Shown in pieces: positions 48,849 through 59,450 of a stretch of DNA of 64,000 nucleotides (within the stretch, counting starts at the first letter, position 1; the number at the start of each line of letters is the position of its first letter). A program made the position numbers and the translations under genes. Under the pieces are notes generated by a model. It saw nothing but the letters and a program-made list of their open reading frames with translations, did not search any database and was not told where the DNA came from. Source of the stretch: Saccharomycopsis phalli (taxonomy: Eukaryota > Ascomycota > Saccharomycetes > Ascoideales > Saccharomycopsidaceae); NCBI GenBank assembly GCA_020342235.1, contig CP073216.1, forward strand, positions 682,001 through 746,000, in the 5' to 3' direction.

Positions 48849-51800
48849 ATGGGTCGACTAAGCAGTTTGGAAATACACAATTTCAAATCTTATAGAGGAA
48901 CAGCGCACGTCAGTTTCGGCAATGCCAGCTTCACAAGTATCATCGGGCCCAATGGAGCCGGAAAATCCAACTTGATGGACGCGATTTCGTTTGTCTTGGG
49001 AGTAAGAAGCAACCACTTGCGGTCTTCCAAATTAAAAGACTTGATTTACCGTGGCCGTATCGATGAGGCGGCAAGTGACTCGGAAGACGATTTGGACCCT
49101 GTAGAAGCATATGTGGTTGCCATTTATGAGAAATCGCCAGAGGAGCAGATTGAGTTCAAGCGGACAATTAGTCTTTCCAGCAGCGAATATCGAATCAATG
49201 GCCGAGTGGTGAACGCAGCAGAATATTCAGATGTGTTGAAGAAGGAAAACATCTTGATCAAGGCCCGGAACTTTCTTGTTTTTCAAGGAGATGTCGAGAA
49301 AGTCGCGTCACAGTCTCTGACGGAGTTGACGAAACTCGTGGAGACAGTCTGCGGCTCGATTGAATACAAAGAGGAGTATGACGCAGCGAAGGAGGAGCTT
49401 GAGGCCGCACGTGAGGAAGCGAGCAATTTGTTCCAGAAACGACGGATTTTGGCCGGGGAAATGAAGCAGTACAAGGCGCAGAAGCAGGAGTCGGACAGCT
49501 TCAAGAAGAAGTTGAAGGAGAAGAACGACTTGGTGGTGACGTACCGGTTGTGGAAGTTGTACCACGTGGAGGAAAGCAAGAACCAGTTGCTTGATCAGTT
49601 GGAGACCAAGAACCAGGAGTTGAAGCTGGTGGATGGTGCGTTGAAGAAGCAAGAGAAGCGGCTCAAAAAGGTGGCCAAGGAGTACTCCAAGAAGAGCCTA
49701 AAGTCGAGCAACGCCAGAAGCGACATTGAGCGGAAACGGCATCTCAAGGAAGAGAAAATCAAGGAGTTGATGCCGGTGAGTGCGTCACGTGCGTATAATG
49801 TGAAGAAAGTTCATGAGTGCGAGCGGAGGTTCGGGGACTTGGAAGTGGATATTGCGACAGAGGAGCGGAATGTGGAGGATTTGAGACAGCAGTTGGAGGT
49901 CGTAGAAAAGGCCAAGCGGTTGTTTGAGGAGCAAAACCGCCAGGAGCTAGGCAGCTTGGAGATCTCAGAGGAGGCCCAGTTGGAGTACGACAAGCTTCGG
50001 CAGGAGTTTTTAAGCAGTGGCGGTGAGGCATTGGAACGGGGATTGGATGAGTTGAAGCACAGCCGAGTGACGGCCGGCATGCACGTGGACAATGCGGAAT
50101 CGCACCAGGAGATTATTCGCACGCGAATTAAAAACGTGGAGTTTGCGCAGAACTCGCACAAGAGCAAGTTGGGCGCGATCCAGGGCAAATTGGAGGAGTT
50201 GCGGGCGTCGTTGCGGGCTAAGAAGCAGCAGGTGAACGAGATGCGGCTTGAAAAGGAACGGTTGCTTTTGCGGGAGTTTGATGCCAACAACGAGATCAAG
50301 CAGTGTTTGACGCAGCTCGAGAGCTTGAATGCGTACAAGCGGGAAAGCAAACGGGAACGCAGGTTGCGTGAGAACATGTTGACGTTGCAGAAGCTCATTC
50401 CCGGGGTAAAAGGCTTGGTGGGCGAGTTGTGTCGTCCTAAACAGAAGAAGTACGACTTGGCAGTGAGCACGATCTTGGGCCGCAACCTCAATTCCATCAT
50501 TGTCGACAACATTCTGGTGGCGCAAAAGTGTATTGCCTACTTGAAGGAACAGCGTGCCGGAGTCGCGACGTTTATTCCCTTGGACTTTGTGGAGTTGACC
50601 AGCAGAAATCTCCGAGATATCCAGCATGCCAAGCCGGTGATTGACACCATTGAGTACGACCCGATTTTGGAACGGGCCATCCAGTATGTGTGCTCCAACT
50701 CGATTGTGTGTGACGATATGGCCACGGCAAAGAAGATCAAGTGGGAAAAGGGCCGTTTGGACGTGAAGATTGTGACTTTGGACGGGTCGGTCATCCATTC
50801 CTCCGGACTAATGACCGGGGGACTTGTCAAGGATCTGGGAAAAGGCACTTGGGACAGAGTCGCAGTGAACGAGTTGCTTCTCAGAAAGGACGAGTTAATG
50901 AGTGAGATCCAGGAGATCCAGGCGCAGAAGCCCCAGGAGATTGTAGAGAAGCAGTTGTTGAGTGAAATCGAGACGTTGGAGCAGGAGATCCCGGCCTTGG
51001 AAAGCACCGTGCGTGAGATTGAGAGAAGTATTGCCGACGGGGTCCGGGAATTGGAGTTCCAAAGCCAAAGCTTGGAAAACACAAGCAGCGAGTATACACA
51101 AAAGATGGACGAGTTGGCTGGCTTGGATAAGGAGATTGAGCAGAAGATCAGTGAGATTGAGAAGCTACGTGAACAGGTGTATGACAGATTCGAAGCGAGT
51201 TTCAACATCTCAATCGAGGACTACGAGCGGAGCCAGGGTCAGTTTCTCCGGGAATACGAGCAGGAGAGCGGGAAGTTTCTCCGGCAGATTTCGTCGTTGG
51301 AGAACAAAATCAGTTTCGAGAGCGACCGGTTGCTGCTGTCACGGTCCCGTGTGGACATTATCAAGGCGGAGAAGGAGGAGTACCAGAAAGAATTGGGCGA
51401 GTTGAGTGAGAAAAGACAGGTTTTGCAGGAGGAGATTGACCGGCTAGACAGTGAGATCGAGGTGAACCACGAAGCAGCTCTCCAGGAAGACAAGAATTTG
51501 GCCAAGAGTTTGGAGGAGGTAAAGTTGCTTGAGGACGAGGTAGGCGAGCTTCGGCACAAGTACGAGGAGACTTTCCGCCGGTTCACTGTATTTGAAGGCG
51601 AGATCGAAAAGGAGATTATGAGTAAAGTGGACTTGTTGCGGGGTTGCAAGATTGAAAACGTGGGCATTCCCGTTCTTGAAGGGTCGTTGGGCAGCATTCC
51701 CATTAGTGGAACCCCCGAGAATTTGATTGAGTTGGCCGAGGACATTCTCATTGACTATTCTGGGTTGAGCAACCGGTTGAAGAACGACAAGGACAAGGAC

Positions 51801-52487
51801 GAGGAGTTTTCCAGGCAGTTGGAGACATTGAACCAGGAATTGGAGTCGCTCTCACCAAATGCCAAGGCTCTTGAGCGGTTGCAGGACGTCGAGATGCGGC
51901 TCCAGGGTCTTGATGAGGAGCATAATGCCATGAAGAGTCGGGAGCAGGAACTCGAGGAGAAGTTTAATAGCGTCAAGACACGCCGGATGGACAAGTTTGT
52001 TGAGTCGTTCAATTTCATTTCACGGCACATTGACCCGATCTACAAGGAGTTGACTGCAAGTTACACGCAGCATTCGATTGGTGGCTCGGCTTATTTGACT
52101 TTGGAGGACGAGGACGAGCCGTACAATTCGGGAATCAAGTACCATGCGATGCCACCGTTGAAACGGTTCAGGGACATGGAGCTCTTGTCTGGAGGCGAAA
52201 AGACGGTGGCGGCATTGGCACTTCTTTTTGCGATTCACTCGTTTCAGCCTTCGCCGTTTTTTATTCTTGATGAGGTGGATGCGGCCTTGGACAGTGTGAA
52301 TGTGCAACGGATTGCGAATTACATCACAAACCACGCGAACCTGGAGTTTCAGTTTATTGTGATTAGCTTGAAGAACAAGTTGTTTGAGAAGTCGGACAGT
52401 TTGGTGGGGATTTACAGGGAGCAGATGAAGAATACGTCCAAGGTGTTGACTCTTGATTTGGGTAAGAGTGGTATTGGTGAGGAGTAG
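48849..52487 (+). CDS. SMC1: Cohesin subunit Smc1
   Basis: SMC ATPase of the cohesin ring, which with Smc3 and Scc1/Mcd1 holds sister chromatids together. The 1212-residue product (S. cerevisiae 1225) shows the N-terminal MGRLSSLEIHNFKSYRG, Walker A GPNGAGKS (33-40), a first coiled coil (about 165-490), the hinge (about 510-670, with GVKGLVGELCRP and MTGGLV), a second coiled coil (about 680-1030) and the head's C-half: signature LLSGGEKTVAALALLFA (from about 1112) and Walker B FFILDEVDAALD (about 1138-1149). The ATG at 48849 is chosen because MGRL is the conserved Smc1 start. Confidence 0.97.
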   Translation: MGRLSSLEIHNFKSYRGTAHVSFGNASFTSIIGPNGAGKSNLMDAISFVLGVRSNHLRSSKLKDLIYRGRIDEAASDSEDDLDPVEAYVVAIYEKSPEEQIEFKRTISLSSSEYRINGRVVNAAEYSDVLKKENILIKARNFLVFQGDVEKVASQSLTELTKLVETVCGSIEYKEEYDAAKEELEAAREEASNLFQKRRILAGEMKQYKAQKQESDSFKKKLKEKNDLVVTYRLWKLYHVEESKNQLLDQLETKNQELKLVDGALKKQEKRLKKVAKEYSKKSLKSSNARSDIERKRHLKEEKIKELMPVSASRAYNVKKVHECERRFGDLEVDIATEERNVEDLRQQLEVVEKAKRLFEEQNRQELGSLEISEEAQLEYDKLRQEFLSSGGEALERGLDELKHSRVTAGMHVDNAESHQEIIRTRIKNVEFAQNSHKSKLGAIQGKLEELRASLRAKKQQVNEMRLEKERLLLREFDANNEIKQCLTQLESLNAYKRESKRERRLRENMLTLQKLIPGVKGLVGELCRPKQKKYDLAVSTILGRNLNSIIVDNILVAQKCIAYLKEQRAGVATFIPLDFVELTSRNLRDIQHAKPVIDTIEYDPILERAIQYVCSNSIVCDDMATAKKIKWEKGRLDVKIVTLDGSVIHSSGLMTGGLVKDLGKGTWDRVAVNELLLRKDELMSEIQEIQAQKPQEIVEKQLLSEIETLEQEIPALESTVREIERSIADGVRELEFQSQSLENTSSEYTQKMDELAGLDKEIEQKISEIEKLREQVYDRFEASFNISIEDYERSQGQFLREYEQESGKFLRQISSLENKISFESDRLLLSRSRVDIIKAEKEEYQKELGELSEKRQVLQEEIDRLDSEIEVNHEAALQEDKNLAKSLEEVKLLEDEVGELRHKYEETFRRFTVFEGEIEKEIMSKVDLLRGCKIENVGIPVLEGSLGSIPISGTPENLIELAEDILIDYSGLSNRLKNDKDKDEEFSRQLETLNQELESLSPNAKALERLQDVEMRLQGLDEEHNAMKSREQELEEKFNSVKTRRMDKFVESFNFISRHIDPIYKELTASYTQHSIGGSAYLTLEDEDEPYNSGIKYHAMPPLKRFRDMELLSGGEKTVAALALLFAIHSFQPSPFFILDEVDAALDSVNVQRIANYITNHANLEFQFIVISLKNKLFEKSDSLVGIYREQMKNTSKVLTLDLGKSGIGEE

Positions 52488-53279
52488 TATTGGTAAAGGG
52501 TTTTGCTAGGTGTGCTAAATTGCGAATATATGATTACGACATTGTGTAGGATTGTGTAATGAATTATGAAGTCTGTAGTGATGTGATCTAGTGAAGGAGA
52601 TTGGTATTAGGTGCAATAAGGATGTCCACTTGTGTTTGGATGATTTTACCCTTGCCTATTGTTTTAGGGTATGGTATGGTGATGCTATTCAGTATCATAG
52701 AAGAATCGTGGTGAGATAAAAGAATCGAGACATGATAAAAGAATTGTTAATAAACGTCGGATTATCTTGTGAGGTACCAGTTAAGTACGATATCGAGAGA
52801 ATAAGCCCAACCCAATTTACGGGAGACTAATTAAAAGGTAGGAGAATACATCTGATTAATGAATGATTAGACATGGACAGTTGGTTAAATCTTAATTGAT
52901 AGACTGACGATGCGAAATATAACTATAGAATCACCATTGGCAAACATCGTCTTAATACCGCATTTCTCACACAAATCGAATTTCATAAATAATATCAAAT
53001 AATTGATGTAAATACAACAGACCATCAACAACGGGTACGTAGGAGAATGGTGTACGTAGGTGTATGATGGTACGTAGTGTATGGTGACATGTCATGGTAT
53101 ATAATAATGTCAATGGTAATATATAGTGATATATAATATAACAACAATCCCAATGCCATGGAATAAACCACCCCATCACACCCATAATTTCACCTCAACT
53201 CTCACCAACCTTTCTAGGTCATGTTTTCATGTATGTCTGTGTGTGTTTTTCGCGTCGCTTTCTTCAACCTCTTCATACC
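52488..53279. other. Spacer between SMC1 and ISW1
   Basis: About 790 bp, AT-rich, no supported gene. TATATA-rich stretches near 53095-53145 probably belong to the ISW1 promoter. Confidence 0.5.
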
Positions 53280-56200
53280 ATGACAAACGCAGAAAGCAAC
53301 GGAAATGGACAAAATGGTGAATTGTACTTGCCGGAGAATATTCCCGAACTCACCGAGTCTAGTGAGGTGAGCAAGCTCAATACTCCAGACATTGAACAGG
53401 ACCGCAAGCAGTACTATTTCTTAGACGAGGCCCCGGAAATCGACACCAAGGAGGTCGCAAAGCGATACAACTATTTGCGGGAGCTCCTGCCGTTGTTTGA
53501 AAAGTTTTTCCAGCAAAAAGCCAGTAAGGACGAGAAGTTCCGGCAGATCATCGACAAGATTCAGTTGCGGACCACCAAGACACAGAGGTCTGGCGATGGT
53601 GATATACGGCGACGCAAGTCTGAGAAGGAGGAGGACGAGGAGTTGTTGCGGGACACGGCGAACCAGCAGAACATTGTCGAGTTTACCGAGTCGCCGAGCT
53701 ACGTGGTTGGCGGAAAGTTGCGCGAGTACCAGGTCCAGGGACTTAATTGGTTGATAAACTTGCGGGAAAACAACTTGTCGGGGATCTTGGCCGATGAAAT
53801 GGGCTTGGGCAAGACGCTTCAGACGATCTCCTTCCTCGGGTACGTGCGATACTTCAAGCATATTGTCGGGCCACATCTTGTGGTGGTTCCCAAATCAACG
53901 CTCGAGAACTGGCAGCGGGAATTTGCAAAGTGGATTCCCGACTTCCGCACCGTGATATTGACTGGCGACAAGGACCAGCGGCTTGAGACAATCACCAACG
54001 AGATTTTGCCATGCAACTTCGACGTGATCATCACGTCCTACGAGTTGGTCATCAAGGAAAAGGCGACATTGCGGAAGTTCCGCTGGAACTACATTGTGAT
54101 CGACGAGGCCCACCGGCTCAAAAACGAGCAGAGTCTTCTTAGTCAGGTGATCCGGATGTTCACCAGCAGCAACCGGTTGCTCATTACAGGAACCCCGCTC
54201 CAGAACAATTTGCACGAGTTGTGGGCGTTGTTGAATTTCTTGTTGCCGGATGTTTTCAGCGATAGTGCGACGTTTGACGAGTATTTCGGCACCACTGGCG
54301 ACTCCGACACCGAAAACGACTTGGTGAAACAGTTGCACACGGTTCTCTCGCCGTTTTTGCTCAGACGCATCAAGGCCCAGGTGGAAAAGTCCCTTTTGCC
54401 CAAGAAGGAATTGAACTTGTACATCAAATTGTCGTCGTTGCAAAAGACCCTCTACAAGAAGCTCTTGGAGCGCGATTTGGACGCAATCAACGGGCTCAAT
54501 GGCAAGAAGGAGTCCAAGACACGTTTACTCAACATTGTCATGCAGCTCCGCAAATGTTGTAACCACCCGTACTTGTTTGACGGAGTTGAACCGGGACCCC
54601 CATATACTACCGACGAGCATCTTGTGTACAATTGCGGGAAGTTGAAGATTCTTGATCGGTTGCTTGCGAAATTCAAGGCTGAAGGTTCGCGGGTGTTGAT
54701 TTTCAGCCAGATGAGCCGGATGTTGGATATCCTCGAGGACTATTGTTTCCTCAGAAAGTACGGCTACTGTCGAATTGACGGGTCTACAGACCACCAGGAT
54801 CGAATACAGGCCATTGATGAGTACAACCGGCCGGATTCAGACCGGTTTATCTTTCTCTTGACCACGCGGGCCGGCGGATTGGGCATCAACTTGACCAGCG
54901 CCGACGTCGTGATTTTGTACGACAGTGACTGGAATCCGCAGGCCGACTTACAGGCAATGGACCGAGCCCACCGGATTGGGCAGAAAAAACAGGTGAAGGT
55001 GTTCCGGCTAGTCACGGACAATTCGATCGAGGAGAAGGTTCTTGAACGGGCAATGAAGAAGCTTCGGTTGGACCAGGTGGTGATTCAGCAGGCGCGGAGC
55101 GTTGGTAGCGGGCAGAAGGTCGAGAAGAATGAGCTTCTCAGCATGATTCGGTTTGGTGCGCAGGAAATTTTCAACAATGATGAGGAGACGCCCGACGAGG
55201 AACTCGAGGCGATTTTGGCGAATTCCGAGAACCGCACGAAGCAATTGAACAGCAAGTACTCGAGCCTTGGCTTTGACGAGCTCCAGGACTTTTCACAGGA
55301 CAAATCGTCGGCGTACCAATGGGACGGTACCAACTACAAGAAGGTTCAAATGAACCAGGTGGGCTCCGGGGCGATGTGGATCAACCCCGGGAAGCGTGAG
55401 CGGAAGGAGAACTATAGCATTGACAAGTACTACAAGAATGTGCTCAATACAGGCGGGCGATCGGCAGGAGAGGCAAAAGTGCCAAAGGCCCCAAAGCTGT
55501 TGAACTTGTATGACCATCAGTTCTACCCTGCAAAGCTCTACGAGTTGAACGAGCGGGAGAAGTTGTGGTACAAGAAAGAAGTCGGGTACAAGGCCAAGAA
55601 GCCGGTGTCCAAGGGCAAGCTGCAGTTCAGCAACAAGGACCTTGATTTTGAGACGCGTCTTGAGCAATATGAAATCGAGCATGCGCGACCGTTGTCGGAG
55701 GAGGAGGATGCGCTCAAGGAGGAGCTTCTTACACAGGGATTTGGCAGCTGGTCGCGGCGGGAGTTCCACCATTTTGTGCAGTTGTCTGGGAAGTATGGCC
55801 GGTACGCAATTGAGGCTATCTCGGAGGACATGGCGCACAACAGCGTAGTGGTACACCACAAGACACGTGAGGAGATTGAGCAGTACGCGGAGGTGTTCTG
55901 GCAGCGGTATCGGGAGATTGATGGGTATGAGAAGTATATTTCGCAGATTGAGCAAGGCGAGGAGCGGATTGCGCGACTGATTAAGCAGAACAAGTGCTTA
56001 GAGTTGAAAGTGGCGCAGTACGATATTCCATTGAAGCAGTTGACGTTGCAGTATCCACCATCGACGGTAGCTAGGGCTGCGTATAGCGAGGAGGAGGATG
56101 CGTTTCTTCTTGTGCGGATGTTGCAGCACGGGCCTGATTCCGTGGGAGTGTATGGGAAGATCCAGGACGATATCATGCGGTCGAGTATGTTTCGATTTGA

Positions 56201-56390
56201 CTATTTCTTGAAGTCGCGGAGTATCAGCGAGTTGACCAAGCGGGGGCACAGTTTGTTGGCAAGTGTGGTGAAGGAGTATGATGTGGAGGTGAAGAGGGTG
56301 AAGGGAGAGATGGAGCGGAAGAGGCGGATGTTGGAGGATACGGGAAGCAAGAAACGGAGTAAGCGGAGTAAGCGGAGTAGGAGAAGATGA
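53280..56390 (+). CDS. ISW1: ISWI-type chromatin-remodelling ATPase Isw1
   Basis: Snf2-family ATPase that slides and spaces nucleosomes. The 1036-residue product has the AutoN-like N-terminus, a first RecA lobe with ILADEMGLGKT (Walker A, about 169-179) and the DEAH box (275-278, VIDEAHRLKNEQS), then a second lobe with FSQMSRMLDILEDYC, TTRAGGLGINLTSADVV and QAMDRAHRIGQKKQVKVFRLVTDNS. KRERKENYSIDKYYKNVLNTG is followed by HAND-SANT-SLIDE domains (about 700-1000: FHHFVQLSGKYGR; YSEEEDAFLLVRM) and a basic Lys/Arg/Ser tail. Those linker and SANT motifs fit Isw1 better than Isw2. I use the ATG at 53280 (MTNAESNG); an in-frame ATG at 53229 would add a Cys/Phe-rich stretch unlike the family. Confidence 0.92.
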   Translation: MTNAESNGNGQNGELYLPENIPELTESSEVSKLNTPDIEQDRKQYYFLDEAPEIDTKEVAKRYNYLRELLPLFEKFFQQKASKDEKFRQIIDKIQLRTTKTQRSGDGDIRRRKSEKEEDEELLRDTANQQNIVEFTESPSYVVGGKLREYQVQGLNWLINLRENNLSGILADEMGLGKTLQTISFLGYVRYFKHIVGPHLVVVPKSTLENWQREFAKWIPDFRTVILTGDKDQRLETITNEILPCNFDVIITSYELVIKEKATLRKFRWNYIVIDEAHRLKNEQSLLSQVIRMFTSSNRLLITGTPLQNNLHELWALLNFLLPDVFSDSATFDEYFGTTGDSDTENDLVKQLHTVLSPFLLRRIKAQVEKSLLPKKELNLYIKLSSLQKTLYKKLLERDLDAINGLNGKKESKTRLLNIVMQLRKCCNHPYLFDGVEPGPPYTTDEHLVYNCGKLKILDRLLAKFKAEGSRVLIFSQMSRMLDILEDYCFLRKYGYCRIDGSTDHQDRIQAIDEYNRPDSDRFIFLLTTRAGGLGINLTSADVVILYDSDWNPQADLQAMDRAHRIGQKKQVKVFRLVTDNSIEEKVLERAMKKLRLDQVVIQQARSVGSGQKVEKNELLSMIRFGAQEIFNNDEETPDEELEAILANSENRTKQLNSKYSSLGFDELQDFSQDKSSAYQWDGTNYKKVQMNQVGSGAMWINPGKRERKENYSIDKYYKNVLNTGGRSAGEAKVPKAPKLLNLYDHQFYPAKLYELNEREKLWYKKEVGYKAKKPVSKGKLQFSNKDLDFETRLEQYEIEHARPLSEEEDALKEELLTQGFGSWSRREFHHFVQLSGKYGRYAIEAISEDMAHNSVVVHHKTREEIEQYAEVFWQRYREIDGYEKYISQIEQGEERIARLIKQNKCLELKVAQYDIPLKQLTLQYPPSTVARAAYSEEEDAFLLVRMLQHGPDSVGVYGKIQDDIMRSSMFRFDYFLKSRSISELTKRGHSLLASVVKEYDVEVKRVKGEMERKRRMLEDTGSKKRSKRSKRSRRR

Positions 56391-56669
56391 GGAGAAGGTG
56401 GGGAGAAGGTGGGGAGAAGGCAGCGGATTGTGTAGAATAGGTAGAGAATGGACTAGATTAAGCGGAATGAATTGAGTAGTATATTATGGTAAGTGGGATA
56501 CGTAAGACATGTTACGAAAGTTTGGTACTTGGATCGGTAGTGAAAATGTGTACACGACTGTTTATAAGTTGTAATAGAAAGTGGGTTTTTATTTGACTGT
56601 AGTTGTTTTGGATCGAGTCTTCGGGTATAAATAGTCTGACTTTGAATAGTCGAGTGAATGCATTTTAGC

Positions 56670-56720
56670 CATTTTATCGGCTCATATTCTAGTTGCTATA
56701 TTACAAGTATAATACAAAAC
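56670..56720. repeat. Short dispersed repeat, copy 2
   Basis: Matches 8490-8540 (CTCATATTYTAGTT, then ATATTAC and TATAATA/TATAAAG). LTR debris is the likeliest reading. Confidence 0.5.
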
Positions 56721-57485
56721 TGGCCCGCTTTTCTTTTTGGCAACTACAAAAACACATGGCTTGCCAATTACATTCATTTCTATAAAAAACCATCTTGATA
56801 GATGTGAAATGTCAAGCAATGTGTATCTTTATATACTAAGAGACCCCTCAGACCCAAGAACTGATTCACAAATGTATAACTTCCACCAGTCAAGCCCACC
56901 CTTTACAGATACGCTCAAGCTTAAAAAACTAGTAGGATTCTACTCGCACTGCTGGAATAGTGATTCCCCCTTTTGATACAACTCGTTAGGAGGAGAACCG
57001 TGCTATATAACAATACCGGCTAAAGTTTTCCATCTCTGTTTCAGAGTTTCTTCTGGCAACTATATAGCGGTGCTGTTCTTGGTCGTAGACGGCAAAGTAT
57101 AAATCTCCCCTGGGAGCCTAGTATATAGTCTCAAATAAACATATTATATGCCAAGAATAATTGGCTTCTTGTCAAGTAGAATGAAAGCGGGTTGTACGTC
57201 TTTCAGAGTGCAATGGGAAATCACTCATATTACTGTAAATTATCTCACCAGTTTGAATCTCTACAAAGAGATACTGTGTTTACGTCATTGTAATTGCCTT
57301 TGAATATTTCACAGTATACCAGGTGCCGAAGCTTTGAAGATGACTACAAGGTCACGGAGTTTTATAACTAGTGTTGAATGACTGAACTTTTGATATTTAC
57401 GAGCTAGATCAGTGATCATGTCCTGGAATTTTCGTCGGCGTTGACTAAGATTTACGAGTTTTGCAATGAACTGAGCTGAAGAAAG

Positions 57486-57575
57486 CTGGATAAATCCAAA
57501 GGGGATAATTCCGAGTGGATAAGTCTAAATGGATAAATCAAGTGGATAAATCTAAATGGATAAATCAAGTGACAA
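57486..57575. repeat. GGATAAATCnAA(A/G)T repeats
   Basis: Six imperfect direct copies of a 13-15-bp unit about 240-320 bp before the mannosyltransferase start codon. Each carries GATAA, so it may be a simple minisatellite or a cluster of GATA-factor sites. Confidence 0.65.
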
Positions 57576-57809
57576 CTGTTGGAGTGAGAAATGATCAATT
57601 CTTCATCCCACGCTACACGGCAAGCATATAAATAGAACACACCCATATTATTCCAAGACATTGTACACAGTTTGCTCCACACCTTTTCTACTATACCAGT
57701 ATTTGGTGGCAAGCATGCAGCCAGCTGCACCATTACATGCAAATTTTTCGAGCTGATAAGCGCAGATCACTGCGGTATTTTCTCAAGCACAGATCTTTGC
57801 CAAGCTGTC

Positions 57810-59450
57810 ATGAATATACTTGAAATGCGATTCTCCTCCATTGGCAAGTCCAAGGTCGTGCGAATTGTGGTGGCATGTCTCTGTGTGCATGTGGTTTATC
57901 TCCTATGGGCCACTGTGTCGCATAGCCCTTCGATGTTGCTTTTTACCGCATCGCCTCATGAGGAGTCTCCACAAGGGGATGGGAGGCCACTCTTCTTTGC
58001 GGACGAGTTTGTCAAGTACCTGTTCCAGACGTATATCCGCAATATCGAGTCCAACAATAGTATTGTCCATGATAGCAGCTTCCAGATCACCCAGGACCTG
58101 CTTGAGTTCAAGCAGGACGTGAAGTTTTTTCGCGACGGCTTGCTCAAGACAAAGTACAAATCCGTGCTTGGTGTCGACCTCGAGTTGTCCGAGTCAGAGG
58201 TCTTGTCTGGAAGATGGCACCTGTTTGCGGGGAACCTGGTGTATTTGGCGGACCTAAAGGTACACTTGATGGTGGTGCGTCTCATTTACTCCGAGCTGCA
58301 GAAGAAAGATCTGCCCAAGGTCAGCTTCGTGGGGTTGAAGGCTTACGACGAGAACTTCAAAGAAATCAGAGGCCTGCGCACGTTTGAATTTCCAGACCGA
58401 ACCTCCGACAAGAAAAACACCACGGTCACCTTGTCGTTCCCCAATGTGGTCAACATCAACTTTGACCACACTCTTGCCAAGTCCTTTTTGGGCCCAGAGG
58501 ACCCGAAAATCTCCCTCAACAAGCACGGAATGCCCCTCATCACATTCAACATGTTTGACGGCAAAATCCGCTGCCGCAGAATGTACGTCTTCAGCTTGTT
58601 TGAAAACACCCTCGTCCGCTTGCAAGTCGTCAACAAGGTGTTGCTAGGCACAGAAAAGAACTGGGTGCCTTTTAACATGAACCAGTACCCAGAGGACCAA
58701 AAGCCTGCCTTAAACTTGGTGCGCTTCATCTACAGCTTCGACCCGCTCCACGTGTTGGAATGCAACTTGGACGATGGACTCTGTGAGGTGATAAACTACT
58801 CAGGCGACGAGAAGGCAAACAGCAGGCTCGACAGCTTTGTGAAAAAGCCGAAAAAGGACGACAAGCCCGGATTGAACAAGCTCACCAGACGGCTTTCCGG
58901 AGGAACGTCCTTGTTTCGAGTCCCTGATTCGTTGACAACCGACGCAAAATACCGTGGTGCAAACGTATGGGTGTTGTTTTCCCGAACCCACATCAAGCGA
59001 TGTGGCTGTGGAAGAGTGTTTTACCGGCCAAATATCGTGATAATTCTCGAACGAGGCGGGCTCTATGAGCTTCTCTCGGTTTCAAACTCGCTAGGATTCA
59101 ACTTCGTGGTCAAAAACTATGACGACGACAGCTTCAACACCTGTGGGGGGAAAAAGTCGGTGTTGCTTGTCAACGGAATAAGCAAGTGGGATGACTCCGC
59201 TGACGACGTTTTGACGTTGCTTCTCACACAGGCTGACCACAACACCGAGGTTTTGCAAGTCATGGGGTTCAAGGAATACATTCTGTCGGTACTTGAAGAG
59301 ATTCTGAAAGAAGGGTCAAGTAGCAGTCCTACCAACCAAGGATACAGTGAGGAGGATTTGAAATCATTCAACTCCGCTCTAGTTACTACGGTTTTAGATC
59401 AAGCCGAACTTTATTGCAAGAAATATGCCCTTGAGCATCCAGCAACGTGA
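57810..59450 (+). CDS. Beta-mannosyltransferase (BMT/WRY family)
   Basis: Golgi enzyme of the family that adds beta-1,2-mannose to cell-wall mannans in Candida and Komagataella. The 546-residue product is a type II membrane protein: short cytosolic tail, anchor at about residues 16-36 (VVRIVVACLCVHVVYLLWATV), then a luminal domain with the family blocks KVHLMVVRLIYS, FPNVVNINFDHTLAKSFLGPEDPKISLNKHGMPLITFNMF (about 210-250), WVPFNMNQYPEDQKPALNLVRFIYSFDPLHVLEC and a C-terminal HIKRCGCGRVFYRPNIVIILER region. The ATG at 57810 is chosen; one at 57825 is equally possible. I cannot say which BMT paralog it is. TATA box about 180 bp upstream. Confidence 0.87.
   Translation: MNILEMRFSSIGKSKVVRIVVACLCVHVVYLLWATVSHSPSMLLFTASPHEESPQGDGRPLFFADEFVKYLFQTYIRNIESNNSIVHDSSFQITQDLLEFKQDVKFFRDGLLKTKYKSVLGVDLELSESEVLSGRWHLFAGNLVYLADLKVHLMVVRLIYSELQKKDLPKVSFVGLKAYDENFKEIRGLRTFEFPDRTSDKKNTTVTLSFPNVVNINFDHTLAKSFLGPEDPKISLNKHGMPLITFNMFDGKIRCRRMYVFSLFENTLVRLQVVNKVLLGTEKNWVPFNMNQYPEDQKPALNLVRFIYSFDPLHVLECNLDDGLCEVINYSGDEKANSRLDSFVKKPKKDDKPGLNKLTRRLSGGTSLFRVPDSLTTDAKYRGANVWVLFSRTHIKRCGCGRVFYRPNIVIILERGGLYELLSVSNSLGFNFVVKNYDDDSFNTCGGKKSVLLVNGISKWDDSADDVLTLLLTQADHNTEVLQVMGFKEYILSVLEEILKEGSSSSPTNQGYSEEDLKSFNSALVTTVLDQAELYCKKYALEHPAT

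Larger units (their letters stand above)
56391..57809. other. Spacer between ISW1 and the mannosyltransferase gene
   Basis: About 1.4 kb. A purine-rich GAGAAGGTGGG repeat follows ISW1 (56392-56420), dispersed-repeat debris lies at 56670-56720, GGATAAATC repeats at 57486-57575 and a TATA box (TATAAATA, 57627-57634) upstream of the next gene. The 79-codon open frame at 56737-56976 shows no recognisable domain and I do not count it as a gene. Confidence 0.55.

Noticed and set aside
56737-56976. 79-codon plus-strand frame between ISW1 and the mannosyltransferase gene
   Set aside because: No signal peptide, domain or family resemblance; could be a small gene but unsupported.
57672-57809. Upstream extension of the mannosyltransferase frame
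   Set aside because: It has no ATG; the type II anchor follows cleanly from the ATG at 57810.
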